Notes under the pieces: generated by a model
Told to the model about the DNA's origin: nothing
What the model saw: the letters and a program-made list of their open reading frames with translations, nothing else
Database searches by the model: none
Shown here: positions 47,220 through 55,546 of the stretch, piece after piece
Numbering within the stretch: position 1 is the stretch's first letter
How the letters are laid out: the number at the start of each line of letters is the position of its first letter
Translations under genes and position numbers: made by a program
DNA from: QVMM01 sp047030855
Lineage (GTDB): Bacteria > Bacteroidota > Bacteroidia > Bacteroidales > Dysgonomonadaceae
Reading direction: 5' to 3'
DNA: 64,000 bases
NCBI GenBank assembly: GCA_047030855.1
Contig: JBKYIJ010000008.1
Coordinates: forward strand, 2,232,001 to 2,296,000

Positions 47220-47412
47220 CGTCAGTTATTTCATCGATTTCCTGTCTGCCTTTATTTATGGCATCTTTTACATTACATCTTACTTTTCCGACCAATGTAT
47301 TAACTTCTTTCAGCCATTCGTCTTTTTTGTCAGAAGCCAAGACATATCCTACGGCTGCACCTATTGCAGCACCTACTGCAAGGAATAGTAAATTAGAACC
47401 GGTTTTATTCAT
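47209..47412 (-). CDS. YtxH domain small membrane protein
   Basis: 67 aa from MNKTGSNLLFLAVGAAIGA at 47412 (an ATG three codons upstream, 47421, is possible). One Gly/Ala-rich membrane helix, then a charged helix DEWLKEVNTLVGKVRCNVKDAINKG, typical of YtxH stress proteins. First gene of the three-gene operon 47412-46511. Confidence 0.78.
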   Translation of the reverse strand: MNKTGSNLLFLAVGAAIGAAVGYVLASDKKDEWLKEVNTLVGKVRCNVKDAINKGRQEIDEITDDAE

Positions 47413-47584
47413 AATTTTCAAAATTTAATTATAGTATAATATAAATTAATTTTAAGTTGAATCATCAGATCAACCTATCCCTCTTTTTAATGTTTATAAC
47501 AAAAAACTTTATACAAAGTTTAAACGCTTTCTGCCATAAATTTATAACTTATTTTTTATCAATGAAATATATCCGCTGAAAATT

Positions 47585-48949
47585 TTAATCGACAGCCGTG
47601 CCAAGTAAAGTCGCAGAAGTACAATCCGTAACCAACACGTTGACCAATTCGCCGATACGGCGTGAGCCTTTGTCAAATATGATTACTTTGTTTTGAGATG
47701 ACCTGCCGAAAAGCTGTTCTCTGGATCTTTTGGAAAAACCCTCAACAAGTACCTGAAAAGTTTTGCCTATATCTTTTTTATTGCTTTCGTGCGATAACCT
47801 GTTCTGCAATTCGATTATTTCCTGCAAGCGTTTTACTTTTGTTTCCTCGGGTATATTGTCTTCAAGTTTTTTAGCGGCATAAGTTCCCGGACGTTCCGAA
47901 TATTTGAACATAAAAGCAGAATCGAAGCCGACTTCTTCCATCAGGGAAAGCGTATCTTGATGATCCTCTTCCGATTCGGAATGATAACCGCACATAATAT
48001 CGGTTGACAAGCCGCAATCCGGTATAATTCTTTTTATTGCAGCGATACGGTCAAGATACCATTCACGGTCGTATCTTCGTTTCATTACCTCTAAAATTTT
48101 TGTACTGCCCGACTGTACGGGAAGGTGTATGAATTTACATAAATTGTCGTATTTTGCGATAACCTCCAGTGTTTCGTCAGTCATATCGGTAGGGTAGGAT
48201 GTCGTAAAACGGATACGCATATTAGGTGCAGCCTCTGCTACCAATACCAATAAAGCGGGGAAGTCTACTATCGTACCGTCATTGTTTTCGAACCTGTATG
48301 AATTAACGTTCTGTCCCAATAGGGTTACTTCTTTGAATCCTTTGTTTTTCAGATCCGTTAACTCATTCAAAATACTTTCCGGTTCTCGGCTTCGTTCGCG
48401 TCCTCTGGTATACGGAACTATGCAATATGAGCAAACCTTATCACATCCGCGCATGATGGAAATAAATCCCGAAATATGGTTTCCTCCGATTTTTAGCGGA
48501 ATAACGTCTTTGTAGGTTTCGGTTTTAGACAGTTCTACATTGATCGCTTTTTCTCCTTTTTCCGCTGCTCCTACTAAGTTTGGCAAATCGAGATAAGCGT
48601 CAGGTCCTACAACTACATCGGCATGGTGTTTATCTATCAAGTCGGTTTTAACTCTTTCAGCCATACAGCCTAAGACTCCGATGATAAGATTTTTGTGTTT
48701 TTTCTTCTTTAAGGCATTGATATACTCCAATCTTTGAATAACCCGTTGTTCGGCATTATCCCGGATTGAGCATGTATTGATGAAAACGGCGTCGGCATCA
48801 TCCATTTTATCTGTAATGGAATAACCGTCCATTTCCATAACAGAAGCGACAACCTCGCTGTCTGCAACGTTCATCTGACAACCATAAGTTTCGATGAACA
48901 ACTTTTTGTTAGTCGTGGATTTAAAGTCCAGTCCCTGATTGTTGCTCAT
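47585..48949 (-). CDS. miaB: tRNA-2-methylthio-N6-dimethylallyladenosine synthase
   Basis: 454 aa. A radical-SAM methylthiotransferase modifying A37 of tRNAs reading UNN codons. The UPF0004 domain has ETYGCQMNVADSE and FINTCSIRDNAEQRV; the radical-SAM motif is MRGCDKVCSYCIVPYTRGRERS (CxxxCxxC); the TRAM domain is at the C-terminus (LVEGFSKRSREQLFGRSSQN). 21 bases downstream of the beta-barrel gene. Confidence 0.96.
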   Translation of the reverse strand: MSNNQGLDFKSTTNKKLFIETYGCQMNVADSEVVASVMEMDGYSITDKMDDADAVFINTCSIRDNAEQRVIQRLEYINALKKKKHKNLIIGVLGCMAERVKTDLIDKHHADVVVGPDAYLDLPNLVGAAEKGEKAINVELSKTETYKDVIPLKIGGNHISGFISIMRGCDKVCSYCIVPYTRGRERSREPESILNELTDLKNKGFKEVTLLGQNVNSYRFENNDGTIVDFPALLVLVAEAAPNMRIRFTTSYPTDMTDETLEVIAKYDNLCKFIHLPVQSGSTKILEVMKRRYDREWYLDRIAAIKRIIPDCGLSTDIMCGYHSESEEDHQDTLSLMEEVGFDSAFMFKYSERPGTYAAKKLEDNIPEETKVKRLQEIIELQNRLSHESNKKDIGKTFQVLVEGFSKRSREQLFGRSSQNKVIIFDKGSRRIGELVNVLVTDCTSATLLGTAVD

Positions 48950-48970
48950 AATTTTTTTATCTGTTTATAT

Positions 48971-49714
48971 TTATAATTTATATGCTACTCCTAAAGCGAA
49001 GTAGATGTTATACATATCGAAATCCATTACCCTTTTTTCTTTCGAAAATATGGGTCTCAATCCCCAACTGAGGTTTCCGTATAAATTGAACTTTTGATTT
49101 AATTTCATTTCGCCTCCGACTAAAACCCCGAAATCAAAGTCGCGGATATCGCTGCTGAAATCGAATGTAGCTTTTCCTCCGTCTTTGAACTCAATCTTTG
49201 TCCCTGTGGGGTCATCGACTCTCAAATACCCGTCATATACTTCCCCCTTGAAAGATGTACTGAAAGCATACGAAGCATATCCTCCTGCACGCACCCGCCA
49301 TTTGTCATTGAAACTGTAAGTTGCGAATAAAGGAATAGTTACGTGTGCTGTCTTTACGCGTGTTTCATTTGTGCCGACAAAATAACCTTCCAAAAGACTG
49401 CCATCATATTCTACTTTTGTATGTATATATTTTGCCCTGACTTTTGCGCCCATCCCTTTGTAGTCGAGAAGGATTCCTGTTCCTACTCCCCATTTCGTAT
49501 CGGTTTTGTACAGTATATTATAGCCTAATTGGGGTGTGAATTGCGGCCACCAGCCTTTCAACTCTCTCACTTCAACAGGAATTGAAGTCGGAGTTGTCGC
49601 ACCCAGATTGAATCCTACTACAATACGGTGTTCAAGTTTGTTAGGATCAATCCCGAACATTGGAATTGTGAACAAAGCCATCAATGACAGGATAATATAT
49701 TTTTTTATTTTCAT
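48971..49714 (-). CDS. Outer-membrane beta-barrel protein
   Basis: 247 aa. Signal peptide about 1-22 (ends near MFGID), then alternating aromatic strands with GGYASYAF, FGVLVGGEMKLNQKFNLYGNLSWGL and the terminal IYFALGVAYKL; resembles the PorT/OMP_b-brl family of Bacteroidetes. It is followed by miaB and preceded by the PCMD lipoprotein gene after 28 bases, so the two surface genes may work together. Confidence 0.75.
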   Translation of the reverse strand: MKIKKYIILSLMALFTIPMFGIDPNKLEHRIVVGFNLGATTPTSIPVEVRELKGWWPQFTPQLGYNILYKTDTKWGVGTGILLDYKGMGAKVRAKYIHTKVEYDGSLLEGYFVGTNETRVKTAHVTIPLFATYSFNDKWRVRAGGYASYAFSTSFKGEVYDGYLRVDDPTGTKIEFKDGGKATFDFSSDIRDFDFGVLVGGEMKLNQKFNLYGNLSWGLRPIFSKEKRVMDFDMYNIYFALGVAYKL

Positions 49715-49742
49715 CGTTTCTGATTTTTTATAATGTTGTCTT

Positions 49743-50849
49743 TTAATACTGTTCGCATATGATTGAGACTTCGTCCACTACAAGCGTACTCCCTACAGCC
49801 CCACTGTAGAAATCCCCATCTTTACTTGATGCGAAAACAATAGCTAATTTATAATCATATCTGTCATAATCAGGTTCTTCCGTATAACTGAAAGGTACTG
49901 AAAATTTGGTATATGATTCCTTTGCCGAACCGTCAGGCCATATGGCTTTGGCTATAACTTTGTCAGAAGTCATAATGTCTGTTCCATCCAGAAACTCTTC
50001 TTTTGTTTCTTCACCATCTATGCGTTTCGTAACTTTATATAAAACGGCGTATATTGAACATTCGTCAATCTTTCCGGGTATTATCTCTTCTCTTTTTTTA
50101 TTGTAGTTCTGATAATAAACATCTCCCGGTTTATATTTATAGTATCCGCTGAAAAGTACAGGCTTGCCGCTTTCTTTGGCATGAGGTTGCCCGAACATGG
50201 CAGATTTAACGTAGTTCGCTCCGTTTAATTCAAATTTTCCGGTAAATAGCGAGCCTGAAAAAACTGAAATCAAGTTGTTCGGCATAAATACATTTTTTCC
50301 CCTCTGGGTTTGAAGATATGCAGCATAGCTTCCTTTGTAAGCGTCTTCAGTCGGAGTTGTAGGATATCTTTCAACTTCTCCGTTCAAAGCCAATGCTATT
50401 CCTGTATTGGCACTGCTCCATAGATTATTTGAAGGTGTTAGAAATTCTCTTGGAGGAGTTCCTGTTATATACCAATCGTTAAAATCGTAAAGTATTGTAT
50501 CTTTCACAATTAATTTTTCAACAATAACGGCATATTTTTTTGACCAGTTTTTATCTTCGGAAACAACTGTATAATATATTGTATCGCTAAAATTCTGGGT
50601 TATTCCCGATGCAGGCGTAACAGTGGCTCCGGGAGTTGTGGTTATTTCGGGAGTTAAATTGGTTATATCTGCATCCGGTCTGATTATAAGCGTAACATTT
50701 TCACTCTTAACGTTAGAGCTGACCATTATTTCTGGAGAAAACAGGAAAGATGTTATATCGGCTTCTCTGTTTAGCGGTTCGTCGTCTTTTATGCAAGACA
50801 CCAGGATTAAAGATAAAAAGATCGGGAGGAGTAAAACCTGTCGTTTCAT
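49743..50849 (-). CDS. PCMD-domain lipoprotein
   Basis: 368 aa. Lipoprotein signal with Cys in LILVSCIKD (about residue 19). The N-terminal region (about 30-110) is a DUF4988/BACON-like SusE-type Ig domain ('ITNLTPEITTTPGATVTPASG'); the C-terminal region with LIVKDTILYDFNDWYI ... GSTLVVDEVSIICE is a putative carbohydrate-metabolism (PCMD) domain. Likely outer-membrane, surface-exposed, of unknown ligand. First gene of the leftward unit with the beta-barrel and probably miaB. Confidence 0.8.
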   Translation of the reverse strand: MKRQVLLLPIFLSLILVSCIKDDEPLNREADITSFLFSPEIMVSSNVKSENVTLIIRPDADITNLTPEITTTPGATVTPASGITQNFSDTIYYTVVSEDKNWSKKYAVIVEKLIVKDTILYDFNDWYITGTPPREFLTPSNNLWSSANTGIALALNGEVERYPTTPTEDAYKGSYAAYLQTQRGKNVFMPNNLISVFSGSLFTGKFELNGANYVKSAMFGQPHAKESGKPVLFSGYYKYKPGDVYYQNYNKKREEIIPGKIDECSIYAVLYKVTKRIDGEETKEEFLDGTDIMTSDKVIAKAIWPDGSAKESYTKFSVPFSYTEEPDYDRYDYKLAIVFASSKDGDFYSGAVGSTLVVDEVSIICEQY

Positions 50850-50979
50850 TTTATGTTAGTTTAGGATTAATTTTATATAAGCAAAAGGATAATATTCAGG
50901 ATTCACACACTTTAGTCAATCTGTTAATATTCATTTGTTTTTTATTGCTTAAACTTTTCTTTATCGAAACAATAATTTA

Positions 50980-50987
50980 TACCTTTG
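50980..50987 (+). promoter_or_regulatory. Candidate promoter of the 51.0 kb gene
   Basis: TACCTTTG -7 element at 50980-50987; the -33 slot is TTCT (weak). A CTTTGC/GCAAAG inverted repeat (50983-50999) overlaps it. Confidence 0.5.
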
Positions 50988-51022
50988 CACGGCGCAAAGA
51001 TAAGTAAAATAAATATATCATT

Positions 51023-51529
51023 ATGGATATAGAAAATATTATATGGCTCTTGATTGTCGGCGGTGCTGTTGTTGTGAGTTTTGTACAAAACTACAATAAA
51101 GAAAAAAAGAAAGATAACAAAAGAGTTGTCGGGAAGCCGAATGCAAATCAGACTATTCCGAAACCCCAGACTGTGACCTCTTCCTCGGAATCTGCCAATA
51201 AACCTGTCGCAAGACCTTTTGAGAAAAAGAATACGCCAAAACAAACCATAACAGTTTCGAATAATAAAGATATAAAACCAAAAGATAAAGATATTAGTGA
51301 AGCGTCTGCCCATCTGGACACTTTAGAATATGATTTATATAATAACAGTAATACAAATAACAGCAAATTCTCCGAAGGAATTTTAGATGCAAAAGAATTT
51401 GATTATACATCGCTATTGGAAGACGATGTGGCAGAGAATCAAAACAATAACATAAATTCCGTTTTTAAAACAAAGGATGAATTGAAGAAGGCGGTATTAT
51501 ATTCGGTAATATTGGAAAGAAAATATTAA
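51023..51529 (+). CDS. Membrane-anchored protein of unknown function
   Basis: 168 aa. One N-terminal membrane helix (IIWLLIVGGAVVVSFV), then a long polar, probably disordered Lys/Asn/Ser-rich stretch (40-145), and a short C-terminal motif DELKKAVLYSVILERKY that is seen in many Bacteroidetes hypotheticals. Function unknown. It precedes the CoA-transferase by 43 bases in the same direction. Confidence 0.72.
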   Translation: MDIENIIWLLIVGGAVVVSFVQNYNKEKKKDNKRVVGKPNANQTIPKPQTVTSSSESANKPVARPFEKKNTPKQTITVSNNKDIKPKDKDISEASAHLDTLEYDLYNNSNTNNSKFSEGILDAKEFDYTSLLEDDVAENQNNNINSVFKTKDELKKAVLYSVILERKY

Positions 51530-51572
51530 AATAAACAAAAAATATATATAAATAATTTAATTTTTTTAGGAA

Positions 51573-53057
51573 ATGGCATTAAAATTTATGAGTGCTGATG
51601 AGGTTGCGTGCCTTATTGAAAATGGCTGTAATGTGGGTTTTAGCGGTTTTACTCATGCAGGTTGTCCAAAAGTTGTGCCCGGAGCCATCGCCCGTCGTGC
51701 AGAAGAAGAACATGCAAAGGGAAATCCTTTTAAGATCAATGTATTTACAGGTGCTTCGACCGGCGATAAGTTGGATGGTGAACTGGCCAGAGCACATGCA
51801 ATCAATTTCAGGGCTCCTTACCAAACGAATAAAGATATTCGTAATGCAATAAACACCGAAGAAATAAAATATTGTGACTTGCACCTTTCAACAATGGCTC
51901 AGGACATACGCTACGGCTTTTATGGAAAAATAGATTTCGCCGTAATCGAAGCCTGTGACGTTACCGAAGACGGAGAGATTGTTCCCACTTGCGGAGTCGG
52001 TATTTCCCCCACAGTATCGCGTCTGGCAAAAATCGTCATTGTCGAGTTGAACAGATGGAATCCGAAAGAAATGAGAGGAATGCATGATATACCTGAGCCC
52101 CTTGATCCTCCGCATCGTAAGGATATTCCTATATATACGGTTAAAGACAGGGTAGGCGGCAATTGTATAAAAATAGATCCTGCGAAAATAATCGTCGTGG
52201 AAACAAACGTTCCTAACGAGGGCGGCAAATTTGCACCTGTCGATGAAGTCACTTCCCATATCGGGCATAATGTAGCCCACTTCTTTGTAAAAGAAATGGC
52301 AGAAGGACGTATGCCGAAATCGTTCCTTCCTGTGCAGTCGGGAGTCGGTAATATTGCCAATGCGGTGCTTGCGGCAATGGGCGATAGTGAGGACATTCCC
52401 GATTTCGATGTTTACACGGAAGTTATTCAGGATGCTGTGATCGGATTGATGGAAACAGGACGTGTGAAATTTGCAAGCGGTTGTTCGTTAACCGTAAGTA
52501 ATGAATGCGTTGAAAAAATATACAAGAATCTGGATTTCTTTAAAGAAAGAATAGTCCTCCGCCCTTCGGAATATTCAAATAACCCCGAAGTAGTACGCCG
52601 TTTAGGAATTATAGCCATTAATACGGCAATAGAAGCCGATATTTTCGGTAATATTAATTCCACCCATATAATGGGAACAAAGATGATGAACGGCATAGGC
52701 GGATCGGGCGATTTTACGCGCGCAGCTTATGTTTCTATATTCGTTACTCCTTCAACCGCAAAAGACGGAAAAATCAGTTCTTTTGTTCCGATGGTTTCGC
52801 ATGAAGATCATAGCGAACACTCGGTTAAAATTATAGTATCGGAATACGGAGTTGCCGATCTGAGAGGGAAAGCTCCGAGAGAACGTGCGGAAACTATCAT
52901 AGAAAACTGCGCACATCCCGACTATCGTCCTCTTCTGAGAGAATATCTCGCAAACTGTAAAGAAGGACACACGCCGATAGATTTATATAACGTATTTGCC
53001 ATGCATCAGGCTTTTCTTGAAACAGGCGATATGCGAAATGTAAAATGGAAAAGATAA
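51573..53057 (+). CDS. Acetyl-CoA hydrolase/CoA-transferase (succinate:acyl-CoA type)
   Basis: 494 aa. Class I CoA-transferase family. GVGNIANAVLAAMGD and YTEVIQDAVIGLMETGRVKFASG hold the active-site Glu (YTE) and CoA loop; STAKDGKISSFVPM is another family block. In the fermentation of Bacteroidales such an enzyme moves CoA between propionyl- or acetyl-CoA and succinate, coupling to MutAB in this same window. Whether it prefers acetate or succinate/propionate cannot be told by eye. Strong terminator downstream. Confidence 0.9.
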   Translation: MALKFMSADEVACLIENGCNVGFSGFTHAGCPKVVPGAIARRAEEEHAKGNPFKINVFTGASTGDKLDGELARAHAINFRAPYQTNKDIRNAINTEEIKYCDLHLSTMAQDIRYGFYGKIDFAVIEACDVTEDGEIVPTCGVGISPTVSRLAKIVIVELNRWNPKEMRGMHDIPEPLDPPHRKDIPIYTVKDRVGGNCIKIDPAKIIVVETNVPNEGGKFAPVDEVTSHIGHNVAHFFVKEMAEGRMPKSFLPVQSGVGNIANAVLAAMGDSEDIPDFDVYTEVIQDAVIGLMETGRVKFASGCSLTVSNECVEKIYKNLDFFKERIVLRPSEYSNNPEVVRRLGIIAINTAIEADIFGNINSTHIMGTKMMNGIGGSGDFTRAAYVSIFVTPSTAKDGKISSFVPMVSHEDHSEHSVKIIVSEYGVADLRGKAPRERAETIIENCAHPDYRPLLREYLANCKEGHTPIDLYNVFAMHQAFLETGDMRNVKWKR

Positions 53058-53075
53058 ATACATTAAATACAACTG

Positions 53076-53105
53076 AAAAGAGCAACATATTTGTTGCTCT
53101 TTTTT
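53076..53105. terminator. Terminator between CoA-transferase and esterase genes
   Basis: AGAGCAACA (53079-53087) with TGTTGCTCT (53092-53100), 4-nt loop, flanked by A4 and T6. It sits exactly where the convergent genes meet. Confidence 0.88.
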
Positions 53106-53106
53106 A

Positions 53107-54378
53107 TTAGTTTCCGTCGGGTTTTGTTGTAGAGGATATCGGGCTGGGGGGAATGTTTATTTTTGAAAATTCATCCGGCGAAGCAGGATCGAAGTAGATG
53201 TAATCTTGCTTTATATATTTCGCTATCGGCAGTTTGTTATCAACAATACCTTTGAGTATGCACTTTGCAATTTCATAAGCTCCGTAGGAATTGAAGTGGG
53301 TATTGTCTTCCAAAGCCTTATCCTGATTCGGAAATGTTCCGGCAGGATAATGCACAAAGGCTTTTTTAGAGTCTTCCATGCCCCATGTTTCATATAATGT
53401 TTTGCTCATATTTGTAAGGTCGATAAGAGCAACCTTCTCTTCTTCTGCTAATTGCCTTACGGCATTTGGATATTCTCCGTGAGTATTAATAATTTTCCCG
53501 TCCTCGTCGAACGATCTTCTGTGCATAGGTGTTACCAAAACCGGTATCATTCCTTTTTTGCGCGATTCATCGACCAAATATTTCAAACTCTTCTTATAAC
53601 TGGTATAAGGTCCTTTGTCCTTTCCTTTCTGTTTCTCGTCGTTATGCCCGAATTCGATAAAAATATAATCTCCTTTTTGGGCTTTCGTCAGCAATTTTGC
53701 AAATCTTCGTGCCGATACGAAAGTATTTGCCGCTTCTCCCGATTCTGCATAGTTGGCAATGACGATTTCATCGTTAAAGAATCCGGGTATCATTTGCCCC
53801 CAGCCACACCAAGGCTCGTTACCGTCATCGACAACTGTGGAATTTCCCGCCAAGAATATTGTAGGAATATTGTCTTTCCTTTCTATTACGATTTTTGTTA
53901 CGGACGGATTTTTCCCGTTAAACTCCAGAGTAAGTTTGTTGTCCCAGATCAGTTTATCTACCTCGCGGGGCTTTATTTTTACAGAAGTGCTGTCGTTTAT
54001 TTTTGTATTGCGGATATTAACTACAAAAGATTCGGTTTTAAATTCTCCTTTTCGGGTTTCGATGTTTTCAAGCATCAATCTTCTCGATTCTGCTTTTACG
54101 GTTGTGTTAGTCGGATAGTTTTTACTTCCGATAATTACCGTAACCAGATAGTTGCCTTCTTTGACATCAACTGAAAAGAAAAACGGTTTCCCGTCCGATG
54201 GTGATGAGTTGAGGTCGTAACCAAAGACAGAATTTTCACCGTAAATAGTTTGAGGTGTAACCGTTGTGTAATCCGCTTCTGTTTTTGTGTCAGACAATAT
54301 GAATTTGTAACTGTCTGTTTGTCCAGACAAATGGGCTATGCCCAAAATCATCACAATATTTAATATAAAGATTCTCAT
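53107..54378 (-). CDS. SGNH esterase, rhamnogalacturonan acetylesterase-like (CE12) with N-terminal accessory domain
   Basis: 423 aa. Signal peptide (1-21, GIAHLSGQ), an N-terminal beta-sandwich (about 25-165) of the kind found in CE12 proteins, then the SGNH domain: IFLAGNSTVVDD (block I, Asn where Asp is usual), FIEFGHNDE (block III HxND-like) and DNTHFNSYGA (block V DxxH). It would deacetylate pectin-like glycans in the periplasm or outside. It is downstream of a shorter CE12 gene by 2 bases in one operon. Confidence 0.85.
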   Translation of the reverse strand: MRIFILNIVMILGIAHLSGQTDSYKFILSDTKTEADYTTVTPQTIYGENSVFGYDLNSSPSDGKPFFFSVDVKEGNYLVTVIIGSKNYPTNTTVKAESRRLMLENIETRKGEFKTESFVVNIRNTKINDSTSVKIKPREVDKLIWDNKLTLEFNGKNPSVTKIVIERKDNIPTIFLAGNSTVVDDGNEPWCGWGQMIPGFFNDEIVIANYAESGEAANTFVSARRFAKLLTKAQKGDYIFIEFGHNDEKQKGKDKGPYTSYKKSLKYLVDESRKKGMIPVLVTPMHRRSFDEDGKIINTHGEYPNAVRQLAEEEKVALIDLTNMSKTLYETWGMEDSKKAFVHYPAGTFPNQDKALEDNTHFNSYGAYEIAKCILKGIVDNKLPIAKYIKQDYIYFDPASPDEFSKINIPPSPISSTTKPDGN

Positions 54379-54380
54379 GT

Positions 54381-55259
54381 TTATTTTTTTGAAATTATGT
54401 ATTTATTTAACGGGAAATCCGTTATTCGTAAAACCCCTTCTATTATTGATTCATCATTCATTATTGCTCCTTCGTAAGTTGTATGGACGCTGTCCGCAAA
54501 GTACGATTTTCCTTTTTCTTCACCCATTTTTGTCAGTTTGTCCGATGAAATCGAATTAAGATCGACGAAAGCGACATTTTCCTGTTCAGCTGCTTCTTTA
54601 GCCCATTTATTGTATGATTCTGACAGCTTATCGGCTTTTCCGTCTTTCCATCGGTTACGTGGAGTAGGAGACAGGACGATCGGGATTGCCCCGACAGCTT
54701 TAGCCTGTTCGATGTATATACGCAAATAATGCCCGAATGTGAAAACTTCTTCTTTCTTACCGTTGCTTTCCAGAACAACGACTTCCGATTCCTCTCCGAT
54801 TCCTTTGAGAGAGGCTCTTGCCCTTCCCGTGTTTGAAGGACCTCCGTCGTTATGTCCGAATTGTATTAAGAGGAAATCTCCCTTTTTTATTCCCGGAAGT
54901 ACATTATACCATAGTCCGTTTGTGAAAAACGTGCGGCTGCTTGTTCCGCCCAGAGCATGATTCTCGACGCTGATACGTGTCGTATCCAGATATGTATGGA
55001 AAAAACTTCCCCATCCCCATTGGTCGTTATCGCCGTAACCTCTTCCGTTTTTGACTGTCGAATCGCCGATAATGAACACCACGGGAGCTTCTTCATTTAT
55101 GCGCGTACTTCCTGAAACAATGGCTTCAGAACGTGCTTTCTTTGTCGGTACATCGTTTACTTTTATTCCCCTGCTGTTTTGCGCGTTTAACGCAATTGGA
55201 CTGTTTATGATCAATATGATGTATATTACTGTTAATTTGATATATTGAGCGTTGTTCAT
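54381..55259 (-). CDS. SGNH esterase, rhamnogalacturonan acetylesterase-like (CE12)
   Basis: 292 aa with a signal peptide (about 1-27, NSPIALNAQ). SGNH blocks: VFIIGDSTVKNGRG (Ser nucleophile), ENHALGGTSSRTF, LIQFGHNDGG, and DSVHTTYEGA with the catalytic Asp-His. First gene of the esterase pair. No SusCD, glycoside hydrolase or regulator is nearby, so a polysaccharide-utilisation role is only suggested. Confidence 0.88.
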   Translation of the reverse strand: MNNAQYIKLTVIYIILIINSPIALNAQNSRGIKVNDVPTKKARSEAIVSGSTRINEEAPVVFIIGDSTVKNGRGYGDNDQWGWGSFFHTYLDTTRISVENHALGGTSSRTFFTNGLWYNVLPGIKKGDFLLIQFGHNDGGPSNTGRARASLKGIGEESEVVVLESNGKKEEVFTFGHYLRIYIEQAKAVGAIPIVLSPTPRNRWKDGKADKLSESYNKWAKEAAEQENVAFVDLNSISSDKLTKMGEEKGKSYFADSVHTTYEGAIMNDESIIEGVLRITDFPLNKYIISKK

Positions 55260-55546
55260 AGTCAGATTATTTTGTTTTTACTAAATTACAAATTGTTAAG
55301 TTTCTAAAATCTTTTTATTGATATTTATTTACCTAAAAGGTTTAAAACATATTCAACTATTATATTTTTTTTTCAAAAAGATATTTTTTTTAAACTTTTT
55401 AATTACATTTATTGCAGCTATTTTAAAGTAATGTTAAATACGGCATTACAATCATTCACTTTATTGATCTAAAATGAATGATTTTTTTATACTGTATTTT
55501 ACAGGTTTATAGAAGGATAACTATTTAACTAATACCAATAAAATCT
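55260..55546. other. Intergenic region upstream of hppA
   Basis: 287 bases, very AT-rich, divergent between the CE12 pair and hppA. Apart from the hairpin at 55450 I see no consensus promoter or gene. Confidence 0.4.
55450..55487 (+). terminator. Terminator-like hairpin in the hppA leader
   Basis: AATCATTCA (55450-55458) pairs with TGAATGATT (55475-55483), then a T-run, about 60 nt before hppA. The loop is long (16 nt). No gene to the left points this way, so it may be an attenuator or chance. Confidence 0.35.
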
